From NCBI RefSeq assembly GCF_000764305.2, contig NW_025947577.1, positions 62,521 to 126,520 of the forward strand: a stretch of 64,000 bases of DNA, read 5' to 3'. Below, piece by piece: positions 46,196-58,440 of the stretch. The notes under the pieces were generated by a model, which worked only from the letters and a program-made list of their open reading frames with translations, had not been told where the DNA came from and made no database searches. The DNA is from Hyalella azteca (taxonomy: Eukaryota > Arthropoda > Malacostraca > Amphipoda > Hyalellidae). The position numbers and the translations under genes are program-made. Every line of letters starts with the position of its first letter. Position 1 is the first letter of the stretch.

Positions 46196-49100
46196 CGTTC
46201 ATTACATACCATTGCCGTATATGCAATACTTGAACAAGCACACGATGTCCTTTAATTTCAAATGATATTTCAATACATGCAATTGCTACGCTTTGTAACC
46301 GCGCGATCTCATTCATGTTCACGTCTTCACTGCTAGATTAAAAAAAATGTATAACCACAAATCATATATCTAGCTCATTCATTTTTTATCGCAATTTCAT
46401 AAGAAGTATACAATGTATTTTTAGTTTTGTTTTTAATTCATAATTTAACGGACTATCTAAATAAGCACATCATCTGATTGATATTCGTATTTTTATTGGT
46501 AATTTAAAACATTTGCTGTTCAAACAGAGAAGCAAGTTGTTTCAGCGAACCTTAAGTGATCAGCTGTTAATAACCCATTATCACACTTGTCCACAATTTT
46601 AAAAACGTGATGTGAAGATCGCGATTTCATTTTTGCACTTCTCTGCTACATTAAATTATGAAGGCTTATAATTTTTGTAAATTTCTGAAGATATTTCCTC
46701 TAAGGATATAAACCAGCTGAGCATCACAAAAATCCTTTTGGGTGGTTAGTCTGGGAGTCATTATTTATTCACGTCTCGTTTTCAAAACCATTGTGCTCTT
46801 TTTTGCCCTTAAACTTTGATTGCTGCTTCAAGCCATACTTAATTTATGCAATACACAGTATATATGTATATTTTTCAATTGATATGTCAATTGATTCTGG
46901 ATTTCATAACACTGAACAGCTACAGTTGTATTTTACTCTCAAGCATATTTAAAATATCCACGCTCAAGGCCATTGCAGTTGTGCAATGTCACATTATATG
47001 CGCGGATTAATTATTATGTGAAGAGACACATTGCATCTTTTCAGTGAGATTTTATAATGTGGTGCAGGATAAAGTTCACTTTAAAAATTATCCATCTACA
47101 GGATACAATCATGTGTATTTTTTCAATAATTTTTAGAATCTTTGAAGGAAATTAAATGAATTCATTTACATAACAAATTCCGAAAAAATATTTAATTAGA
47201 AGCACCAAATTTATGTGGCAAGTAATTGGCTGCTATGAATGAAGGTAATTAGGCCCTTTTATGAATGGGTGCTAATTTCTCTTTGAAGTTTGGGCTGTAA
47301 AGTTTCAAGCTGCACGACAGACCAATTTTTAATTTCAAAAGCAACAAAAATTTAAAGTGTGATTTATAAAACATTGTGTTATGGTTAAATTTTTTATGTA
47401 GTAGTTAAGCGGTTTTTGTGGTAAGACTTTACACACATAAGAAGCTTTCATTAAATAATTGTGCTACACTAAATTGACTTCAATTAACTACCGCTTATAA
47501 GCCCGTTATATCTAACGACGTTGATGTAAACTCGCTATTATTACGCAGATTTAGTAACGTAATTGAAAACCCCACATGATACATGAGATAAATTTATTCA
47601 CCTGTTTTAATCATTTGTGATGAAATCAGAATTTCTTCAATCAGCAGACACAAATACGTTTTCGTCATTTTTCTCGGTACAATTACAAATTTTAATAATT
47701 GTTTATTTTCATATTGTAGACCGTCAAAATTGGATAACAAATCATATTTTCTTCCGTGCGCTTCATAGATACTGGATAAAGACTGAATGCCTATTATAAT
47801 GCCTAATCGCAACTAATGTTCCTAAATTACATGATAAAAATAAAGCATGATTTCGCTTAACAATCAACCAACAACACATTTCTATAAGGTCAATCGCTTG
47901 TCACACAGTTTCCGCGTTGGCCATAAGTAATCTTCAAGACCACATTGATTGCGGTAACTAAGCTAAATCGATATTATATTCGCGATCGCATAAGATTTGT
48001 GGGACGATTATACGTTAAATGTTTTGCCGAAGACTTGGCTCGGGGAATTTGCATTTTATTGTTCAGTAAATGCAATTATTCATTTCAATATTATTCATTA
48101 ATGTAACTAAGCACTCTTTGCCAAAGCTTGACTTAAGGCAGAGCTTCATATATTCCAAAAACTTTGGTCAGGCTGAGGAATGCACTTTTGAGATTTTATT
48201 TGCATTAAATAATCTCAATAGGCTCAACAACTCTTTATCTTCAACCTATCACGCAAGTGCCGAAAGAGTCAACTCGGTTTCATATCATTTATCAGTGAGT
48301 TTTGACACTGAAGTTAATGATATTTCTTTTCCATATACGTTTTCTTGCCATTTGTGGTGGTCCAACATTGACTTATTATACAATTTGTGCTTTGATTGTA
48401 CCGGAAATATGCACAAAATCATAAGATTATGTTTTGAGTTTTATACTCAGGCAGGCCATTTGTCATTCACTAACTCATGGTTTAAAAACACGCACCAACA
48501 AAAACGTTCCTTCGACACAAATTAGAAATAAAAAATGTGTCTCTGGCTTACATAAAACGCAAAAAACGTCAGTCTGGCACACATAAAAAGTAAACAGACG
48601 CGTCTTAGGCAAAGTTATTCATTTGAACATAATATTCACTGAAGTCAAACATTACCGATCCTCCTTACTCATCCAAACAAACCAGAGACAATACAAAATG
48701 CGTTTTAATTTCGCCCCTTGTCTCTACCCCTTGTTTTCATTTTATGTTTATTTGTTTATTGTTTCTTATCAGTTCCCTGTTCCATTTTTGTTCTTCTGAT
48801 CTTTCCATGTTTACTTTCAAATCCTAGAAACTCGTCACCTGCTTTTCATTCATTTTAGTCGGTTTCCTCGCCTAGAAAAACAACTAGTGCTACATATTTT
48901 CAATGAATTAAATGCTTTTTGAGGGCTTCATCTTCAAAATATATTGCGTTCAACACTAATGCAAATATCTCCCCGAGATATGGAAATCTATCAATTAAGT
49001 CATTACCGAAGCTTTATTAGCAATTCTCGCCAATAAAATTTCCTATTTAAATTTAGCTTAGCATGGCAATTGAAATAAAATACGTAAATTCAAATATTAT

Positions 49101-49817
49101 GATTCGCATGGAATTCAAGCGATGTTTTAAGTTTTGCGGTAAAAGATGAGCTTTTTTTTGCTGTTAGTGTTCGGCCATTTCTTTGATAATTACGGGCTTT
49201 CTAGTATCGTTCTAACATTCGATAGGAGATTCGGTGACAAACTAATTAGTTTACTTTGTAGGATTTTGACCTCCTTCTAGTTTGATGGGATTTAGGGTAG
49301 GATTTTCCTTATACAGAAACCGATTTAAAGTAAATAACATCGGAGAAATTAGTCAAATCATGAAGAAAGCATTTAGAAATCTGAACTAATCGCTCTATTG
49401 AGTTGTGATTGCACAAATTTTTTGTTTTAAATGTATTATTTAAATCACTTTGTAGGGATTCTACTCTTCACGTAAATTCGATCTTCATGCGTGTTACATC
49501 ATCCTGGTTTTTCACTGCGGCCCAAATTATTTAATGCCTTGCTATATAAGAATTTCCTTTAACTTTTGACACCGCATTGTCATCACCAGATACCTTCTCG
49601 CTTCTGATATACTTTACTATCAGTTTTTCGTATTTAATCATAATAATGATTGATAATACTAGGAAATTATCAGTATCCATCAAGTGAATATTTCTGGCCA
49701 ACAAATTAGAGGTTTGATCGAAAGACTTTTGCTCGTATTAAGTCAAATAATTCTTAATAATTAAGCTAATATTTTGTTGTGAAGACTCCATCCCTGATTG
49801 TGAACGTTCCTTTGTAG
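46196..49817. other. slo intron, no recognised exon
   Basis: Contains one unusually long ORF for this AT-rich DNA (48070-48525 plus, 151 codons, no recognisable domain). Nothing else stands out. Confidence 0.4.
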
Positions 49818-49909
49818 GCGTTGTTTGCGAGTAGCATTCCAGAGATAATAGACCTGATCGGTGCTCGCTCCAAGTACGCTGGCGAGTACAAGCGAGAACA
49901 TGGCAAGAG
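49818..49909 (+). CDS. slo: slo alternative exon A1: S6 end and RCK1 linker
   Basis: The acceptor cctttgtag ends at 49817. The exon reads ALFASSIPEIIDLIGARSKY, AGEYKREHGK and AG of Arg, with donor gtacta (phase 2). It codes for the cytoplasmic end of S6 and the linker that couples the gate to the RCK1 calcium-sensing domain. It is 92 nt, the same length and phases as A2 and A3, so exactly one of the three must be spliced in to keep frame. It is the version closest to the usual insect form (FASSIPEII, KREHGKR). The residue equivalent to Y318 of mammalian Slo1 is Ser. Confidence 0.95.
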
Positions 49910-52900
49910 GTACTACTACTCACTAACCATCCTTCCTATATGTCATGATGAGCGTTATCATGTGTACAATAAATACTTTAGTTATGCTTTATTTGCCTCT
50001 CCTATTCTCTTCCTCACCCAGTCGAGTCCATGTTAAAGCTGCCTGTAGAGCCTGAATATTGTCGATGTGCTTGTGTTCCGTTTTGGTGTATCCACCGAAA
50101 ATGTGCCCCTTTTTGAACACTCCTCTGTCCAAAATTCCGTTGTTATTAATTACGTCCTTCTTCACATAAATCCATGAATTGCTCTGACAATAAAGTCCAC
50201 GTAGGATATTTTTTGTACTTTGTCATGTATAATTAATCAATTAGACAAAAACTGCGTTGAGTTGAAACTGCTTCAATATGCCGTTGCAAAATTTTTGATA
50301 GCGTGTAAATTGGACAAGTTCGTTGGGATTATCAAAATGTTTCTTGGGGGACTGAAACAAAAGTTCACTCTGTATATGCATGAAACATTTTACAATTTTA
50401 CTGTTATTCATCAACCGAACGCCTGTTACCTGATATGATGACAGACATGATTTCTAAACGTGGAGAACGCACTTCATGGAAGGCGCGCACCTGTAAAAAT
50501 TTCTTATACGAGTCAAAGTTTACTTTAGGGTCATTTTCATTTATTTGTTACTCGCTTGATTTCTTGATTATTTGATCATTTATTGATCCTTCCTTCTACC
50601 AAACTTTTGTTGATTGAAGTTATTTGTTTATCCTACAAGCAAAGGAAACTATATTTATTTCGTTGGCAATGTTAGTTCACTTCACTTGTGAGAACTTTTA
50701 CTCTGAATTCAGTTGATGATCCCAGTGTTCCACCGAACCGCGCTTGCAGCACAGGTTCTGTAGCCCCACGTTCACTCATACCGTTGATATTGCCTTATTT
50801 AGTGAACGCCTGTTTGTTATATGGGACTGACGGTATGGACTGTTTGCGCTGAAGAAAAAAAAAACGCATTTACTGTTATTCCTACGTGCAGCTATAGTAC
50901 GTGGATTCGAAAATATCATTAATTATCGCACCTGGAGCGCTCGCAGTCCATGCTGTCGTCGCATAGTAGCTGTTAATGTCTCACTGATTATATATAACCC
51001 TATTGAAAAAAACTGGCGAATTATTCCCGACCTTCTATGTCCGATGGAACGGTCGACGATGTTACGCCGACCATTTTCAATAGGTAGCAACTCGAACGCT
51101 TGTTGTGGCCTGGCTTGTGATATTCAGCATGTACGACCTGTACGCGTGAATCTGTGTTAGTCCAATGCAACTTTTCCATAGCACCTGCAAGCTCTCTGTT
51201 AAACCACGACGATACTTTTCTCGTTCAACGAACATTTGTGTACAGCGTAAACGATGTGCTACGCACTTTTTTCGAAGGGCACGTTTGATATAATACAGCT
51301 TTATTGTTCGCTACCACGACTCTGTCAATGATACCGCGACTCTGTCAATGATACAACAGCTAATATCACAATTGTCAGTATCGCATCTGGCAATATCACA
51401 ATTGCCAATATCACAGCTGGCAACGTTTGAACTACCAGTCACGTTCTAAATGCAATAATGTTGCACGATCATTAACACTGTCACCATCAACTTGACTTTG
51501 ATTTGACTTTATTCAAACTCCATCTTCATGGACCAGACACTAATTCTTGTGGACAAATATATTCATATCAAACGGTATGTCCACCTTCCTAACAGCGACT
51601 TTCAATAATAAACTTACATTACACATAAGACGTACCCTCTCACTGTTATTTAAAAAATGTAGATTCCAGTGAAAAATCTAGTCTCTTTTATTCAGATCTG
51701 AAACTCTTCACTTGAAGAAATCAACATAATATTGATATTGTTAAGTAGAAATATAACGAGTTTATCCGAGCGCCAAATTACATAAAATTCATTATCCTAA
51801 TATTCTTCTACAAATTAGCGATGAGTTTTTATAAACTTAGGGTTTTTTAACCGAATTGTAACTAATTATAAATGCATAGGTGTGTCCAGACAGTGCCGTG
51901 TTACCATAGAGGAAGACTTGTCAATTATATCAAGCCTCTTAGGGTAACTCATGTAGAATCTGAAGCATTTGAAATGACAACAGAATAAAAAGTGGCTTTA
52001 ACTGCCGCAAATGACTCATTTTTTAAATTATGAACAACAGTGTATTGAGTTACCTGTATTATTTTCCTAGTTTCCTCGTATATGAGTTATAACAATTTTT
52101 TCATATATAGCTCCTTATCATCATTTTGCATGCCACTTGCAATACGATAAATTTTACTCATTTACTCTCTTTGTTATACTCGGTTTTCACTTTCGTTGAA
52201 CATGGCTCTACTCCTTCATGTATTATCGTACTTTTCAATCCATCTTTTATTTTGTTCTCTTCCCTTGTAGCTCTTTCTCTTTTTAATCTCGCCCTTGAAT
52301 ATAATTTTTATGTTATGGCCATGATAAAAATGTTTTGATATTCTTAACGAGAAATTGAGCAATTTTTCATTTACATCCAATTTTCAATCACGCTTCCAAA
52401 TAAATTGCATTCAATAACACTAAGCCCCATGAATCGCCTCCTTGCTGGTAAATGTTACACTGCCGGAGATAAACTCAAATGTTATTAGAAAAATCTCACT
52501 TTTTTCATAAAAAAATCACGTATAAAAAATCAATTATTGACTCCTTGTGGTGCCTTCCTTTATATGCTTGTGTTTGATGCCTAAATATTCACTAAAAATT
52601 TATCTGCAGGCCAATTATTCTCAGTTAGTATTTAGTTTACATTTGTGTATGTTTTTTTTTGCCAGTCCAATATCGATATAAATATAAAAAAAAACATTTT
52701 TCAGATTTTTATAAATTATCCAGTTAATCTCTGGCAGAAAATTTAGACATCCACTTGTAAAAAGGTGCAATATTCCTTAAAGGTTGAACGAAATTTTGTT
52801 TGATCCGCTGAAAATGCCCATTCACAATATTCAAATTGAACGCAGAGTTACACATAAATTATGTTGAACCACAAATGACTTGCCTTTTTTGCAATACATT

Positions 52901-54180
52901 TAAAAATACAGCTGAATTTGGTTGTTTCATAAACGAACCTTTTCAATTGTCGATTAAATAATTGATTCATTCAACTGAAAAGAATGAATGTATAGTTAAT
53001 TAAAACAATGTATAGAAGACCATATAAGTATGCATAAGTTATAATTTTTAAAACTTTTATAAGAGCGGATAAGACATTTTGTAAATGCTCGATCCGAGCA
53101 TAGTTCTTTATGTTTGAAGCTTTGGATTTATATCATGATCACGTACGATCAAAATGTAAGATATTATACTGTAAGATTTCACAGCCCGGAAAGAAAATAA
53201 ATCAAAACAAAATACATATTCTTAGTTCCTAGAAAAGTTTCAATCAAACCCGAAATAGTTCAAGAAGCCTTAGACATTCCCAATCACTTTGATAGTGATT
53301 GTCTTTAATCATATTCATTAAATATTGTTTTCAACAAGTAAACATGAATATATAGATATCATACATATTCGATTCACTTCACAACGCTCTCGTGTTTTCG
53401 TACAACTTATATTAATAAATCATTCAACTTCTCATGAAATTTTTAGTGCAATTCGCATTTACGTAAAATTAGACAGCTAAATCCCACACAGGTAAATGTG
53501 CATACCAATTTTAATATGTTCCGATGATAACACCACCACTAAATATGAATATTATTATATTTTAACTTTTTTGTAGGCACAACTTCGTGTTTGCTAATTT
53601 TATTCGAGACATCGGGTCATCGAAAATATTATCATGAAAAAAGGGGACCAACACAGTTTGGCGACCGAAATTTACTGTAAATTATGTTCCAATTTGTGTT
53701 GATATTAATTTTTGTTCTAATTTGCTGTTCATAATCCTTTAATGGATATATACTTCATTAGTCAAAGAAACGTCTCCAACTGAACGAAAAACTCGTTCAA
53801 TAGCATTCCTCGATTATTACTTCACTCGCTATTTACTATCAGTTTACTATTTCACTCTCAAGTGGCTTCCCATTCATTGCAAATTTCCGGATGCATTCAC
53901 ACTCATTCATAATTCGAAATAAAAGAAACATTACACCGAGAACGACCAATGCCATCATATGTTCTCATCACTATGCACCGTACCTATGAATAACCTAATA
54001 TCTATAAATATTTCTAGCCTTTACCATGTATGCTTCACCTCACTCACCAGAGCTTCTATTGACACGTGCGACACTGTGCTTCATATGTTGTAATTCCCAC
54101 TCATGTATAATGATGATAGAGGGCATCTTTGTGCGTCGTCAGCCGCCCATATCTGACTGGCTTGATGTGTGGTTTCTTAG
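49910..54180. other. Intron between alternative exons A1 and A2
   Basis: About 4.3 kb of AT-rich sequence. No further A-type exon was recognised by the FAS-x-IPEI motif. A short 18-bp repeat (caatatcacaattgccaata-type) lies at 51355-51425. Confidence 0.5.
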
Positions 54181-54272
54181 GCTGTCTTTGCAAGCTGGAT
54201 ACCAGAAATCACCGAGATCGTAGGCAACAGACCCAAGTATGGCGGCGAGTATAAACGCTCCCATGGAAGGAG
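54181..54272 (+). CDS. slo: slo alternative exon A2: S6 end and RCK1 linker
   Basis: The acceptor tggtttcttag ends at 54180. It reads [30 protein letters not shown] and AG of Arg, with donor gtatta (phase 2); 92 nt. Compared with A1 it places Trp at the Y318-equivalent position, Thr at the second Ile of PEII, and Glu (as in mammals) rather than Asp at the E324-equivalent position, so the inner mouth and gate coupling should differ. Conserved framework FAS-x-IPE and GG/AGEYKR support function. A 111-codon minus-strand ORF here is a shadow. Confidence 0.93.
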
Positions 54273-54742
54273 GTATTAGTTCAAAGAAAAACTCGTAGTC
54301 TCGACCCCAGGCCCCGGCATTTTGACGCACTTCTTGCATGAGAAAACACACCATTCTTAGAGTAGTAGTAACACCTTTTAGAAGAGGGTTTATACTATAA
54401 TCTATCCTGTTATAAAGATACCACTTGCAGGCTTCAGGCACTAATGTCTTTGTACGCCGATCATGCAGGCCCAATTGGGCTTACCTCTTTTTGCTCTCTC
54501 GTGAACTACTTACCTATTATATTGCTGACCTCTCATGACCTCAGATCACTTCCTCCCCTTGATTTGCCATGTTGACCACGGCCATATGACTTTTACGTTT
54601 TTTCTTTCCTCATTTTTATATATTTTTTAATTTTTGGCAGAGGAGTGCCTCTTTAAATATTGCATGAAATTTGGCAACAGTGTGATCTGTTTTATTGTTT
54701 GTCCATGCTACTTATAAGTTTTATGCTCCGTCTCTACTTTAG

Positions 54743-54834
54743 GCCATATTCGCAAGCTGTATCCCTGAAATAATAGATCTGGTTGGCACTAGATCAAAGT
54801 ACGCTGGAACACTGAAGAACGAGAGAGGGCGAAG
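54743..54834 (+). CDS. slo: slo alternative exon A3: S6 end and RCK1 linker
   Basis: The acceptor ctactttag ends at 54742. It reads AIFASCIPEIIDLVGTRSKY, AGTLKNERGR and AG of Arg, with donor gtagag (phase 2); 92 nt. Cys occupies the Y318-equivalent position and the linker (TLKNERGRR) is the most divergent of the three. It lies only 470 bp after A2, giving a clustered pair with A1 4.3 kb upstream. Confidence 0.92.
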
Positions 54835-57622
54835 GTAGAGTGCTTTATACTCATAATAGGTGACAGTCGTTTATTTAATACAATCACACTTTGATGTTTA
54901 GTGGACGAGACACAAACTCTGACTTTTGTTGGGATGCTTAGTCTGGTGCTGCAATGTTCAAATATCCTCGATTGCGCTAGTCCTTTTAATTCATTATTCC
55001 TTATGAGAGGTCGCCATTGTCCCTCACCCTCAAGTCTCTTGAAATTGATTTTTGGATGGATTCTAATGACATAAAAATAGAGAACGTTCTCGCTTCACTT
55101 TCTTCAGATTCACCAACAGAAACATTTTTATTTTGGGCTATTCACTTGATTAATTTTGTCCCTTTTGCTGCAAGCCTAAGCCGTATTCTTCCGCAATCTA
55201 TTATCAGTAGATTTGTTTCGGGATTTTCTTATATTCCCATCATTGAATAACATTCCGTTCATGCTTTGACATTTTAAACTGGCCATTAAATATTTTTATC
55301 TACTCTAAAATAGGAAAAGTATACTTTTTGAAATACTTTTTCATCATTTTGTACATTTCGATACTTCAAATATTTATGTTCCAGGAACTCTAGTTTAGAC
55401 GTTTCATTATTACTCTGAAACGTTTTTTTGTAGATTGTTTTATATTTCATTATTATAGGAATAGTAGAACGTATAAATTTATCTAATTTTTATTATAACT
55501 CAGAAAACAGGAGTGTTGCCCAGAATGTCAGTACTTACTGCATTTGACGTTTAAGCATAAATAGATTCCATTTGTAATTTAAATTAATTAATCGCAATGA
55601 AGCTCACGTTAGTAAAATATAAAATATTTCTAATTAAATACACTCTAGTTTATATTTATTTATCTATGACTGGGTCATGAGAAAGGGCTAATTTTCCATT
55701 CTCAGTTATCTTATCCTGTAAAATTTGAAGTTATGCAAATGCATGAGCACGTAAGGGTTAATTTTTTTCACAATTTAAAGTTCACTAAATTATAATTGAA
55801 AGATATTCAAAAGCGTTGCACCACCAGCAACTGAAGCAACCCGCAACTGTCACCCATGATACCTAGAACTTGTATTGTAAAGTCACCACTAACCCGGTAC
55901 TCACACCTAACCTTGTCATAGAAAACCTTGTAAAGAGAACAATGTATACCCAACTCACTGTTAATGAGTGTGTGAATGTCGCAATTAATAAGCAGATTTA
56001 AGTTTGCAGAGACACTCTCTTAGGGTAACCTTTCTCCACCTGCTTACTTGCTTTTCCTGGTATAATCGCTCTGCTAGCATCAAAACTTTTTTAAAAGTGC
56101 GCTTAATTTATCTGTGAATTAATTGAAAATTAAAGTATTTGACAAAATTTAACTATGATGGATTGCTTCCATTTTCCATAACAAGCTCCAAAATCAAATC
56201 CACATTTGTTCAACAATTTTGAGCTTTCGAATAATTTTCCTTTACAAAGCTTTAATACTTCACTGCAAAGGCTTATGGTGACTATGGTGCTCCACTAACA
56301 CGTAACTAATATAATGTTTTGTGTGCAGTCGTAGCGTTGACTTCCTCTAATTTTGCGTAGCTTCTCTGCTTATTGTGGTCGTTGTTTGGTCCCTCGTTTG
56401 CTTATCTGGAAAATAATAATTATCGGTCAAGTTAGCACTATCATGAGACAGGAAAAACCTACATGAAACGATGTTCAGTTACCCACAATCTGCATTTAAT
56501 GGAAACTAATCTCAGTAAAATGAGATTCATATAAATTTGTCTTCCAATTATTGCATCGGAAAGAAACTGAATTTTGTATTTTTCATCATTTCAAATAGAT
56601 AATTTCTTCCATATGATAAGCAAACGGGACCTGCATGCAGCAGCTTTCGTAACTCTTAGAATATTATCATGCATAAAAAGTAAAGAGTTTGTCAATCATC
56701 TAGAATGATAAAAGCTACCTATCATTGTTTGCTTTTCTTAGCTCATACTAAAAAAATATAACACAAATTATTAAATCATCCATGCTGCATCTAAAACTGC
56801 TTAGATTTTCCAATATATTATGATTTTCACAGCTACAGTGGAGTTTGTATTGATTAGTTAAATATCATTTTAATGCATAGTTTTCATTTTCTGCCGGATA
56901 TCTTGATGATGTACATATACATATATATTTATGATATACGCAATATTCAATATTAACTGAGCTTCTTCTAATGGTGGTTTTCTGTTCTTTTTTCTAATAT
57001 CTAATTATGCGCTCTACATTTACGTGAAAATATTTAATTACTGATTATAAGTTCATGTCTTGTGATGATTCATATCAATGATTTATAACTCCGTCGATTT
57101 ATCGCCGGTTGGAAATTTTCATGCTGCTTCAGGACTTGGAATTTTTATCGTATATTGTAATGTGCATTGACATTTTCAAATGGAATTTAAAAACATAATG
57201 TTTCAAATCGAACACCAAATAAAGAAGATCAGTGCAATTTATTTATTTATTTATTTAGCCCATATGACTGTAATCAAGTCACCTTTATACTCATCATGTA
57301 AAATTTTGTCTAGAGACATAACACAATAGTTAATATCTTGTGAAAAAACAAAGATACTGTAATCATTAATAAGCTTATCTGCGTATTTAGTTATAAAAAA
57401 ATTTAATTTAATTAAAGTATTACACTAGAAACTGAATTACACTTGCTCCGATATTGCGATCACAAGGTGGAAACTATTGTAAATGGGCTCTTTACGATTC
57501 TTCATGACCATTTTTTCAAATATACAGAAATACTTATTTTTTAGGTATGATCAAGCAATATTTCAATTTGAATTTAAATACCATGAGAGGAGCTTGTGCT
57601 ATTGCCCATGTCATTCCGCCAG
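54835..57622. other. slo intron before the constitutive RCK1 exon
   Basis: AT-rich; a 77-codon ORF (55017-55250) has no recognisable motif. No fourth A-type exon was recognised. Confidence 0.45.
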
Positions 57623-57733
57623 ACACATCGTCGTGTGCGGACACATCACATATGAGTCGGTCAGCCATTTCCTCAAAGACTTCCTCCACGAAGACAGGGA
57701 AGATGTCGACGTTGAAGTGGTCTTTTTGCACAG
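57623..57733 (+). CDS. slo: slo constitutive RCK1 exon (HIVVCGHI)
   Basis: The acceptor ccgccag ends at 57622; the leading A completes the Arg split by all three A exons. It reads [36 protein letters not shown] and AG of Arg, with donor gtacgt (phase 2). This is the first beta-alpha unit of the RCK1 domain. Equivalents of H365, D367 (Ca2+ and proton sensing) and E374 (Mg2+ site) of mammalian Slo1 are all present ([10 protein letters not shown]). A foldback transposon begins only 73 bp after its donor. The longer 190-codon ORF covering it reads through both splice sites and is not the gene. Confidence 0.97.
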
Positions 57734-57806
57734 GTACGTGTCGTTAGTGCATTGTACTTTAAGTAGCTTATATTTTTACTACAATAGTCTTTATATATAC
57801 ATAAAG

Positions 57807-58440
57807 AGGGTTATTCAAAATTATGCACCCAATTTTATAAATTTGTATTTATTTATGTATAAATTCAAAATGAACCATTTGTACAGCAATGGAGAAAGAA
57901 ATATTACATTTTTTAACCTATTCAAATGTGGAATTGTGCGGCGGCGGCGAAAACGGCCGCTATTGTTCTGTCGTGCCAGCCAACCGCATTTGTGTTTCAC
58001 TGTCATTTGTGAATGTGGTGGCTACTGTACAGCACAAGCTTTACTGCGTTCTTGAATTTGCTAAAAGTGAGTTGTAAATTACAAGACAGCAGGTATTTCG
58101 TCTCAAATTCAGTATTGAATCACCTGGCTGGTTAACTGGCACGAGAACAAAAACGACCGTTACTGCTCGAGAACTCTTGCGGCCATTTCCGCCGCTCTCT
58201 CCCAATTCCGAGTTTGTATAGGTTAAAAAATATAACTCAGTACTCACTGCAGTGAGTGACAGAGAGCGCATTTTCTCGTCGACGAAAACTTGAGGGCACG
58301 GACGGACGGACATGGCGAGCATAATAGCGCCTTTTTTCATAAATGAGAAAATGCGCTAAAAATTTAATCTTTCTCTTTTATTATTTATACTTACATAAAT
58401 ACGACTTTATTAAATTTTGCCCATCATTTAGAATAACCCT
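57807..58440. mobile_element. Foldback DNA transposon with a nested MITE
   Basis: The ends are inverted repeats: agggttattcaaaattatgc at 57807 versus, on the reverse strand from 58440, agggttattctaaatgatgg. Similarity continues inward for much of both arms (ttttttaacctat, ggaattg, gcggcgg, gtgccag-ttaacc). The right arm alone contains an extra segment (58228-58362) that is the MITE also found at 5733-5892, so the MITE inserted after the foldback element arose. No transposase reading frame; non-autonomous. The class is not assigned. Confidence 0.8.
58228..58362. mobile_element. MITE, TIR AGCGCATTTTCTC (copy 2, nested)
   Basis: The inverted repeat agcgcattttctc (58265-58277) and gagaaaatgcgct (58345-58357) is perfect. 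The core ctcgtcgacgaaaac...acggacggacatggcgagca is shared with copy 1 at 5733-5892, as are the flanks tataactcagtactcactgc and aaaaat. Confidence 0.8.

Noticed and set aside
48070..48525. 151-codon plus-strand ORF
   Set aside because: The longest non-repeat ORF in the introns, but no known domain, no splice context and no GC rise; kept only as an unassigned ORF that a protein search could test.
54139..54474. 111-codon minus-strand ORF
   Set aside because: Overlaps slo alternative exon A2 in antisense; no recognisable motif.
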